Below are positions 57,675-64,000 of a stretch of 64,000 bases of DNA, piece by piece; position 1 is the first letter of the stretch, and each line of letters begins with the position of its first letter. The stretch covers positions 1 through 64,000 of the forward strand of contig NZ_QVON01000004.1 of NCBI RefSeq assembly GCF_003426735.1. Reading direction: 5' to 3'. This DNA comes from Arenibacter sp. P308M17 (GTDB lineage: Bacteria > Bacteroidota > Bacteroidia > Flavobacteriales > Flavobacteriaceae). The translations under genes and the position numbers were made by a program. The notes beneath the pieces were generated by a model. That model was not told where the DNA came from. It saw only the letters and a program-made list of their open reading frames with translations, and ran no database searches.

Positions 57675-59534
57675 ATGCGACAGATGATTATGAATACCCC
57701 CATCGTATCAAATCAGTTCCTAATAAAACAGTTGCCAATACCAACTGCCTTTATCAATAAGGAATTTAAGATTGTATACGCATCGGATAAGTGGGCTGAA
57801 TATTTTGGTTTCCAAAACAAGGACTATCTTGGAAAATCCATTTATGACCTGTTGGGCAATACGAGCAAGAAATGGTCCAACAATTTGTTGGCATGTTTGG
57901 ACGGGAAGTTTCCAGAATCGGAATTGGAGGTTTATCGGGACGATGCCTCTAAGGAAAGTTGGTTGGAGTGGACAAATACTCCCTGGTACGATGAACATGA
58001 AAACATAATTGGGGCAATTGTCCAAACTTCGGATGTTACCGATAAGGTTAAAAACGAATTGAGGATAGAAAAACTGGAATTCCTTCAAAAGGAAACCGGA
58101 GAGCATGGAAAAATTGGAAATTGGGAATACCAAAAATCAAAGGACCGTTTTACATGCTGCGAAATGATAAGACGTATTTTTGAAGTCGATGATGATTTTG
58201 AATTCAATATAGACAACTCCGTAAATTTTTATAAGACCGGTTATAGTCGGAACACTATTTCCATGGCAATTTATTCCGCCAACCAGAAAAGAACCCCTTG
58301 GAACGAAAAATTGCAGATCATTACCGCCAAAGGCAATGAAAAGTGGGTGAACGTTTCCGGAAAACCATTGTACAAAAATGGTGAATACGTAGGACTCATT
58401 GGAATTGTACAGGACATAACGGATTTTGTCCAAAAAGAACAAAAAACCAAAGACAATGAACATTTATTAAAAACACTGATAAACAACCTACCGTTACAGG
58501 TTTACATAAAGGATACCCAATCCAAGAAATTGTTGGCAAATAAATCCGAGCTGCAATTTCTAGGAATCGAAAATGAGAGCGATATCATAGGTAAAGATGA
58601 TTTTGATCTTTATGACAGGGCCACGGCACAAAAATTCAGGGATGAAGATATAGAAGTGATGATTTCGCAAATCCCTATGTTGAACAAGGAATTAACGCGT
58701 AACAGCCCAGATGGTTCGATTGTTACCTCCCTATCTTCCAAAATTCCATTAATAGGCGAAAATGGCGAAGTTACAGGACTCGTAGGAATAAGTATGGATA
58801 TTTCGGAACAAAAGCAAAAACAAATAGAACTTAAAAACCTAATATCGGTAACCTCGTCTCAAAACAAAAAACTAATTAACTTTGCACATATTGTTTCGCA
58901 TAATTTAAGGTCCCATTCTGCCAATTTTGCCATGCTTTTGGATTTCTTGGCCAATGAGGAAGATGATAAGGAAAGGCATAAAATAATGGAAATGCTCATG
59001 GACTCCTCTCAAAACCTTATGGAAACACTTCATAATTTAAATGATATTGTTGCCATTAATACGGAGTCCAACATCATTAAGAAAGAGATCAACTTTAATA
59101 ATAATTTAAACGCGGTTCTCAAACAAATCAATGCCCAGCTCAACAAGACCAAGGCCACTGTAATAAGTGAGGTATCGGATGATGTCAACATAAATGTAGT
59201 ACCGGAATATCTGAAAAACATTTTAACCAATATCATTACCAACGCCCTAAAATATAAAAAACCAAAAGTTGACCCAATAATAAAGTTGAGCGTTACTTAC
59301 GTTCAAAACTATACGGTCATAAGTATTGAAGACAACGGGCTTGGATTGGATTTAAAAAAATATGGATCCAAATTATTTGGAATGTACAAAACCTTTCATG
59401 GCAATTCGGACGCAAAGGGGCTTGGCCTATACATTACCAAAAATCAAATTGAGGCGATGCAGGGTAAAATAAGTGCTACAAGTCAAGTTGGTATTGGAAG
59501 CACATTTAATTTATATTTTAATGATAAAAATTAA
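57675..59534 (+). CDS. PAS-domain sensor histidine kinase
   Basis: 619 residues with no signal peptide or membrane helix, hence cytoplasmic. Three PAS-type sensor domains lie at about 12-115, 135-250 and 265-378 (DSWEEW-type, GLIGIVQDITD and GLVGISMDISEQK ends mark them). The dimerisation/phosphoacceptor helix carries His408 (FAHIVSHNLRSHSANF, a form typical of Bacteroidota). The ATPase domain (about 500-617) shows the N box IITNALKYKKP, DNGLGLDL and GLGLYITKNQIE. The stimulus is unknown. The downstream response regulator overlaps its stop codon by 14 bases. Confidence 0.93.
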   Translation: MRQMIMNTPIVSNQFLIKQLPIPTAFINKEFKIVYASDKWAEYFGFQNKDYLGKSIYDLLGNTSKKWSNNLLACLDGKFPESELEVYRDDASKESWLEWTNTPWYDEHENIIGAIVQTSDVTDKVKNELRIEKLEFLQKETGEHGKIGNWEYQKSKDRFTCCEMIRRIFEVDDDFEFNIDNSVNFYKTGYSRNTISMAIYSANQKRTPWNEKLQIITAKGNEKWVNVSGKPLYKNGEYVGLIGIVQDITDFVQKEQKTKDNEHLLKTLINNLPLQVYIKDTQSKKLLANKSELQFLGIENESDIIGKDDFDLYDRATAQKFRDEDIEVMISQIPMLNKELTRNSPDGSIVTSLSSKIPLIGENGEVTGLVGISMDISEQKQKQIELKNLISVTSSQNKKLINFAHIVSHNLRSHSANFAMLLDFLANEEDDKERHKIMEMLMDSSQNLMETLHNLNDIVAINTESNIIKKEINFNNNLNAVLKQINAQLNKTKATVISEVSDDVNINVVPEYLKNILTNIITNALKYKKPKVDPIIKLSVTYVQNYTVISIEDNGLGLDLKKYGSKLFGMYKTFHGNSDAKGLGLYITKNQIEAMQGKISATSQVGIGSTFNLYFNDKN

Positions 59535-59931
59535 TTCGATTTTCATTGTAGATGATGACACCATAACCATTTATGGAATTAAAAAGATCTTAACCTCCGT
59601 TGCCATATGCAAGGACATTTTTGAATTCAAAAATGGACAAATGGCAATAAACCGCATAAAGAAAATGATTATCGAAAAATCGGAACTGCCCGATTTAATT
59701 TTCTTGGATATCAATATGCCCATAATGGATGGTTGGGAATTTTTGGAAGAGTTCATAAAATTGCCCATAACCAAAAAAGTCAATATAAATATCGTAACCT
59801 CCTCCATTGACCAATTTGATATGGACAAGGCCGAAAATTTTAGCTCCTTGACACACCACACCGTTGTTTACAACAGTAAACCTATCAGGAAGGCCGACAT
59901 AGAAAAAATTACCGCGGGCATTTCCGATTAA
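59521..59931 (+). CDS. Single-domain response regulator
   Basis: 136 residues from ATG 59521 (MIKINSIFIVDDDTITIYG); a frame starting 16 codons earlier lies inside the kinase gene and is less likely. Receiver domain only: acidic pocket DDD near 11-13, phosphoacceptor Asp63 in FLDINMPIMDGWEF, conserved Lys in SKPI. There is no output domain, so it acts through protein contacts, like CheY-type regulators or the Rcp family that pairs with PAS kinases. The 14-base overlap with the kinase gene indicates translational coupling and a cognate pair. Confidence 0.93.
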   Translation: MIKINSIFIVDDDTITIYGIKKILTSVAICKDIFEFKNGQMAINRIKKMIIEKSELPDLIFLDINMPIMDGWEFLEEFIKLPITKKVNINIVTSSIDQFDMDKAENFSSLTHHTVVYNSKPIRKADIEKITAGISD

Positions 59932-60072
59932 TACCCAAGTTTTAGCTAACTTTGATTTCTTGAAGATTGTTTTGGACCTCTTTTGTTTAAAGATGGATAC
60001 CCGATAAATTACCTAATTTTCCAATTGAACTTCAACGTCTTTTTCTGAGTTTTAACCAAATTATAACGTAGC

Positions 60073-61818
60073 ATGAAACTTCTGTTAAGACTTTTTTTAC
60101 TGCTTTGTCTTATTTCTTGTGAGACCAAAAAAGAAAGAAAAATTGAAAATATTAAAACCGTTTTTGAGCGCAGTAACGGAGAAGAAACGGCTACTTATCT
60201 CCAAATCATAGATTTCTATATTCAACTTGCCAAGGAGTTTCCCGAAATAAATATTCAGATCATTGGCAATACCGATAGCGGCAACCCCCTTCATGTGGTA
60301 ACATACAACCCGGATGCCGATTTTAATTTTCAAAAAATTGGGAGGGATAAAAGTATCCTATTCATAAATAACGGAATACATCCCGGTGAGAGCGATGGCA
60401 TTGATGCAACCATGCTTTTATTCAGGGATCTGGCACTCAACAAAATGGATGTGCCCAAAAATACCGTAGTGGTTACGATACCCGTCTACAATGTTGGGGG
60501 CGCATTAAATAGAAATTCTACTTCCAGAGTAAATCAAAATGGCCCCAAATCCTATGGCTTTAGGGGCAATGCCAAAAATTACGACCTTAATCGCGATTTT
60601 ATAAAGGGCGATACAAAAAACGCCCATACGTTTGCCAAAATTTTCCACTTGGTAAAACCGGATATCTTTATAGACAACCATGTGAGCAATGGGGCCGACT
60701 ATCAATACACACTGACCCATCTATTTACCCAACATAACAAACTAGGGGGCGAATTGGGGAACTACCTGCACAAAGAGATGGTTCCCACGCTTGAAAATAT
60801 GTTAAGGGAGACCGCTTGGGACATTACGCCGTATGTGAATGTTTTTAACCAAGTACCCGAAAAAGGCTTTTCACAATTTATGGACTATCCCAGATATTCT
60901 ACAGGATATACCACACTATGGAACACCTTGGGACTAATGGTGGAAACCCATATGCTCAAACCTTACAAGCAAAGGGTAGATGGCGTCTATACCTTGATGA
61001 CAAAAATCTTGGAAATTTCGGAGAAGGATTACAAGAAAATCAAGGAGCTAAGGGAAAATGCTTTTGAAGTATATTTAGAGAAACAAAACTATCCGGTGCA
61101 ATGGGCCATAGATACCACCCAAAGCACTATTCTGGATTTCAAGGGGTATGAGGCCGATGAATCCAATAGTGAAGTTACAGGCTTCCCAAGGCTTAAATAT
61201 GATAGAAATAGACCCTTTATAAAAGAAGTTGTGTACCAAAACTTTTATAGCGCAACCCATGAGGTGGAAATTCCCAAGGCATATGTTATCAAGAAAGGTT
61301 GGGACAAGGTAATGGATCTATTAACGGTAAACCAGATAAGCTTTAAGACCTTAAAACAAGATACCTCCATAGTGGTAGAATCCTATAAGATAGATAGTTA
61401 CAATACTGTTGCCCATTCATATGAAGGGCACTACCCACATTACGATACCAAGGTACTGCGCAGCGAGCAAAAAGTTACTTTTACGGCCGGTGATATCCTG
61501 GTCCCTACCAATCAGAAAGGGTTGCGCTATTTATTGGAAACCTTGGAACCGGAAGCGACCGACTCTTTCTTTAACTGGAATTTCTTTGATGCCATTTTAC
61601 AACAAAAAGAAGGTTTTTCCCCTTATGTTTTCGAAGATATTGCTTTGGAAATATTACAAGGGAATCCGGAAATGGAAACCCAATTCCTCCTGAAAAAGGA
61701 ATTGGACAGCATTTTTGCAAGCGACTGGTACGCTCAACTGGACTGGATATACAAACGGTCCAAATACCATGAACCGGAACATATGCAATATCCCATTTAT
61801 AGAATTTTAAAGGAATAA
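60073..61818 (+). CDS. M14-family zinc carboxypeptidase lipoprotein
   Basis: 581 residues. Signal peptide II with lipobox LISC (Cys16). The M14 peptidase domain shows the zinc ligands His103 and Glu106 in NNGIHPGESDG and the later DNHVSNGADYQYTL histidine. Substrate-binding arginine occurs in NAKNYDLNRDF, which matches the family NRD motif. It should be anchored in the envelope and trim C-terminal residues from peptides. The C-terminal half (about 330-581) is less conserved. A -7 box (TAACTTTG, 59947-59954) lies upstream. Its stop codon nearly touches that of the convergent NUDIX gene. Confidence 0.9.
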   Translation: MKLLLRLFLLLCLISCETKKERKIENIKTVFERSNGEETATYLQIIDFYIQLAKEFPEINIQIIGNTDSGNPLHVVTYNPDADFNFQKIGRDKSILFINNGIHPGESDGIDATMLLFRDLALNKMDVPKNTVVVTIPVYNVGGALNRNSTSRVNQNGPKSYGFRGNAKNYDLNRDFIKGDTKNAHTFAKIFHLVKPDIFIDNHVSNGADYQYTLTHLFTQHNKLGGELGNYLHKEMVPTLENMLRETAWDITPYVNVFNQVPEKGFSQFMDYPRYSTGYTTLWNTLGLMVETHMLKPYKQRVDGVYTLMTKILEISEKDYKKIKELRENAFEVYLEKQNYPVQWAIDTTQSTILDFKGYEADESNSEVTGFPRLKYDRNRPFIKEVVYQNFYSATHEVEIPKAYVIKKGWDKVMDLLTVNQISFKTLKQDTSIVVESYKIDSYNTVAHSYEGHYPHYDTKVLRSEQKVTFTAGDILVPTNQKGLRYLLETLEPEATDSFFNWNFFDAILQQKEGFSPYVFEDIALEILQGNPEMETQFLLKKELDSIFASDWYAQLDWIYKRSKYHEPEHMQYPIYRILKE

Positions 61819-61825
61819 CAATCCA

Positions 61826-62413
61826 TTAATCCTCAAACAGGATTCTTATATTGGCGTAAGAGTTTTCCAAGGCTTTTTTTATTTTTTCCGGGCCTTTCCA
61901 TTTTACTTTTTCTATACCCTCGGAGGTTTCGCCCACCAAAGGGCCTTTATAATTGGTCTTCATGGCAAACCAATGTACTTCCTTTAATTTATAGTCCCCA
62001 TTTCTCTTAAAGAGGTGATAGGTGGTCCTTAGGAAATTCTCAATTTTCAAGCCCTTTACCCCGGTCTCCTCTTCCACTTCCCGCAATGCGCATTCCTCAA
62101 TGCTCTCGCCCTTGTCCAATTTCCCTTTGGGAAGGTCCCATTTATCGTTACGGTAAATGAAAAGTACTTTCCCTTCCTTGTTGGTCACCACTCCTCCAGC
62201 AGCGACAACCAAAGGTATTTTCTTTGAAAATTTCTTTAAAATTTCCTCATTGTTCGGATGATAAATAAAAGCTTCATCAAGTTTTTTACTGGCCAAGGAG
62301 TCTATAGCTTCATTAATAGCGGACCCGTTCAACAAAAAATATTTATTATTTGCCATATCTGATAATTTATTTGTTAAAATCAGAGGTGACTCATTAACAA
62401 AAACTTTATACAT
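61826..62413 (-). CDS. NUDIX hydrolase
   Basis: 195 residues from ATG 62411-62413 (MYKVFVNESPLIL); longer starts would overlap the divergent pyrE gene. The NUDIX box GKLDKGESIEECALREVEEETG fits Gx5Ex7REUxEExGU completely, preceded by KWDLPKG. It hydrolyses a nucleoside-diphosphate-linked compound; the substrate is unknown. An N-terminal ~65-residue segment precedes the NUDIX fold. It is divergent from pyrE, with which it shares a very short promoter region. Confidence 0.92.
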   Translation of the reverse strand: MYKVFVNESPLILTNKLSDMANNKYFLLNGSAINEAIDSLASKKLDEAFIYHPNNEEILKKFSKKIPLVVAAGGVVTNKEGKVLFIYRNDKWDLPKGKLDKGESIEECALREVEEETGVKGLKIENFLRTTYHLFKRNGDYKLKEVHWFAMKTNYKGPLVGETSEGIEKVKWKGPEKIKKALENSYANIRILFED

Positions 62414-62416
62414 TTG
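62409..62416 (+). promoter_or_regulatory. -7 box of pyrE, abutting the start codon
   Basis: TACATTTG followed by CGTC and the pyrE ATG at 62421. A TTTG lies far upstream (62370-62373), outside the usual spacing. The box overlaps the NUDIX start codon. Confidence 0.5.
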
Positions 62417-62420
62417 CGTC

Positions 62421-63062
62421 ATGGTTTTAGACAAAGACACTGCAAAAAAAACTGCAGAGCTTCTGCTGCAAATTAATGCAATTAAGTTGAAACCTGAAAA
62501 TCCATTTATATGGGCTTCAGGGTGGAAATCTCCAATTTATTGCGATAATAGGATAATCCTATCCTATCCGAGCATTAGAAATTATGTCCGAGAACAAATG
62601 GGAAAGCAAGTAGAAAGCCTGTACGGGAAGCCCGATGTAATTGCCGGAGTGGCTACAGGTGCCATTGGCATTGGGATGCTGGTAGCCGAGTATTTGGGTC
62701 TACCTTTTATCTATGTACGGCCGGAAGCCAAATCCCATGGTCGCCAAAACCAAATAGAAGGTCGTTTGGAGGCCAATCAGAGCGTTGTTGTTATAGAAGA
62801 CCTTATCAGTACCGGTAAAAGTAGCTTAAATGCTGTAGACGCTTTAAAGAACAATGGTGCAAATGTAAAGGGCATGTTGGCCATTTTTACCTATGGATTT
62901 GATGTTGCCAATGAAAACTTTAAGAAATACGGCTTGGATCTACATACTTTGAGCAATTATGATTTTTTAATCCAACAGGCTTCGGATACCAATTATATTA
63001 AGGAAAATCAATTAAAAACCTTATTGGAGTGGAAAAGTAGCCCATCTACCTGGCAATCTTAA
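62421..63062 (+). CDS. pyrE: Orotate phosphoribosyltransferase
   Basis: 213 residues. It makes OMP from orotate and PRPP in pyrimidine synthesis. The PRPP motif VVVIEDLISTGKSS is intact, and the family regions FIWASGWKSPIYCDNR and RPEAKSHGRQNQIEG are present. The ATG is the first codon of the conserved region, 4 bases after a -7 box. It is followed 3 bases later by the SRPBCC gene. Confidence 0.97.
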   Translation: MVLDKDTAKKTAELLLQINAIKLKPENPFIWASGWKSPIYCDNRIILSYPSIRNYVREQMGKQVESLYGKPDVIAGVATGAIGIGMLVAEYLGLPFIYVRPEAKSHGRQNQIEGRLEANQSVVVIEDLISTGKSSLNAVDALKNNGANVKGMLAIFTYGFDVANENFKKYGLDLHTLSNYDFLIQQASDTNYIKENQLKTLLEWKSSPSTWQS

Positions 63063-63065
63063 ATT

Positions 63066-63458
63066 ATGCATTTAGAAACACCCAAAAAAAAAGTAAATAA
63101 AAGTAGCAGGGAAGTTTTCGATTTTCTGAGCGATGTGAAGAATTTTGAGATCTTGATGCCCGAAAACATTAGCAAGTTCGAACTTATAAATGAAAATAGG
63201 TTTTTGTTTGCCCTTAAAGGAATGCCAGAAATTATATTGCAAAAAAAACAGCAAACACCTTATTCACAATTGGTCCTGGGGGCAGCAAGTGATAAATTGC
63301 CCTTTACCCTTACCGTCGATATTGCAACAATAAATGAACATGAAAGTGAGGTGACCCTCAGTTTTGAAGGGGAATTCAATGCCATGATGGCCATGATGAT
63401 AAAATCGCCTATCAATAATTTCATAGCTACCTTGTCCGAGAACCTTTCCAAAATATAA
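63066..63458 (+). CDS. SRPBCC-family protein
   Basis: 130 residues with the START/SRPBCC helix-grip pattern (KVNKSSREVFDFLSDVKNFEILMPENISKFEL ... EFNAMMAMMIKSPINNFIATLSENL). Such proteins bind hydrophobic ligands in a cavity; here no ligand can be named. It is conserved beside pyrE in Flavobacteriaceae, suggesting co-transcription rather than a proven pathway link. It is convergent with birA. Confidence 0.85.
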   Translation: MHLETPKKKVNKSSREVFDFLSDVKNFEILMPENISKFELINENRFLFALKGMPEIILQKKQQTPYSQLVLGAASDKLPFTLTVDIATINEHESEVTLSFEGEFNAMMAMMIKSPINNFIATLSENLSKI

Positions 63459-63494
63459 CGCTTTTATTTAAGGACTTATTTTTGAAATCCAGGT

Positions 63495-64000
63495 TCAATA
63501 CAGCAATTTCACCTCTTTTAGGTTGAATTCCTTCAATATGTTGTCCTCCAATAAAATCTTTAGTTTTCCCGAATCGGAAACACCTTTTATAAACCCCATG
63601 AACATTTCGTCGTCCGGGTTTGTAAATGTGGACGGTTTATCCTTTCTAAAAAGGGCCGTCTCATAACGTTCAACAAGGTGGCTCCTGTCCAATTTACCAT
63701 TCTTCCCCAGCAAACTTTTTAAATTTTCAACAATGTTCAAAAGTAATTCTTCCAGATCCAATGATCTTCCCAAAAGCAATTTAAGAGAGGACACATTGGG
63801 AAGCTTATTGAAGGCCATTTGGTTTACATTTAGACCTATTCCGACAACGGAGGCTTGAATTAGCTGTCCGGATAAAATATTTTCAATCAGAATTCCACAA
63901 ATTTTGGAGTGTCCTGACATAATGTCGTTAGGCCATTTAATCTTTAAATCAGGTACATGAAGTTGGGTCAATGTATCGTAAATGGCAAGGGAAACATATA
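63495..64000 (-). CDS. birA: Biotin--[acetyl-CoA-carboxylase] ligase, C-terminal part, cut by window edge
   Basis: The frame is open to base 64000 on the minus strand, about 168 residues visible. It contains the biotin protein ligase core DLKIKWPNDIM, with the catalytic KWPND lysine, and CGILIEN, where CG replaces the common GG. GIGLNVN follows. The N-terminal GRGR-type biotin loop lies outside the window. It biotinylates carboxylase carrier domains such as the one in the pyc product here. Confidence 0.93.
   Translation of the reverse strand, partial: YVSLAIYDTLTQLHVPDLKIKWPNDIMSGHSKICGILIENILSGQLIQASVVGIGLNVNQMAFNKLPNVSSLKLLLGRSLDLEELLLNIVENLKSLLGKNGKLDRSHLVERYETALFRKDKPSTFTNPDDEMFMGFIKGVSDSGKLKILLEDNILKEFNLKEVKLLY

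Noticed and set aside
57675..59931. Phytochrome-type light sensor system
   Set aside because: No GAF/PHY domain or bilin cysteine; only PAS domains are visible, so the signal cannot be named.

Overview
The window reads as chromosome of a marine-type Flavobacteriaceae bacterium (phylum Bacteroidota). Evidence: moderately AT-rich DNA; promoters of the Bacteroidota form TTTG-N17-23-TANNTTTG; almost no Shine-Dalgarno sequences, with rpsU the one clear exception; type IX secretion proteins (PorP/SprF family, OmpA partner, gliding-type C-terminal domain); thrombospondin-type-3 calcium repeats; and typical families such as DUF2851, DUF3467 and bTHX. The species cannot be fixed from the sequence alone.

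Layout. 1-11460 (minus strand): cell-surface region. A secreted protein is cut by the left edge. Next come a 1126-aa PA14/C-type-lectin/TSP3 protein and an apparent operon of a 1218-aa type IX-exported adhesin, a PorP/SprF protein and an OmpA/PD40 protein. 11963-13552 (plus): prfC. 13859-27732 (minus): transcription/translation block tRNA-Thr, -Tyr, -Gly, -Thr, tuf, tRNA-Trp, secE, nusG, rplK, rplA, rplJ, rplL, rpoB, rpoC, DUF3467, with a terminator-like hairpin between rplL and rpoB. 27831-37029 (minus): hpf, xerC, rpsU, acyl-CoA dehydrogenase, an HhH protein, an unusual alanine:cation symporter fusion, a frameshifted K+ channel, PspC, DUF2851 and rhodanese. 37240-38979 (plus): MarR regulator with a candidate operator, nitroreductase, YceI. 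39047-46211 (plus): complete trpEGDCFBA operon behind a classical attenuator whose 18-residue leader peptide has three consecutive Trp codons. 46217-55358: small membrane and secreted proteins, a UDG-family protein, pyruvate carboxylase, bTHX, a lipoprotein, yaaA, rluD and a PASTA protein. 55559-64000: ddl, coaD, a PAS histidine kinase with its response regulator, an M14 peptidase lipoprotein, NUDIX, pyrE, SRPBCC and a partial birA.

How it works together. Most of the window is housekeeping: translation, RNA polymerase, tryptophan, pyrimidine, CoA and cell-wall precursor synthesis, anaplerosis. The accessory part is the left 11.5 kb of exported adhesins with their outer-membrane anchor.

The most interesting signals are regulatory or in spacers: (i) the trp attenuator, whose leader peptide starts only a few bases after the predicted transcription start; (ii) a strong Shine-Dalgarno on rpsU; (iii) several -7 boxes abutting start codons, which predicts near-leaderless mRNAs; (iv) two families of intergenic repeats, heptamer-phased arrays and GC-rich hairpins, both of which have entered the trp operon; (v) a symporter carrying exported SprB-like and lipoyl-like domains. 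I saw no CRISPR array, insertion sequence, prophage or rRNA operon.
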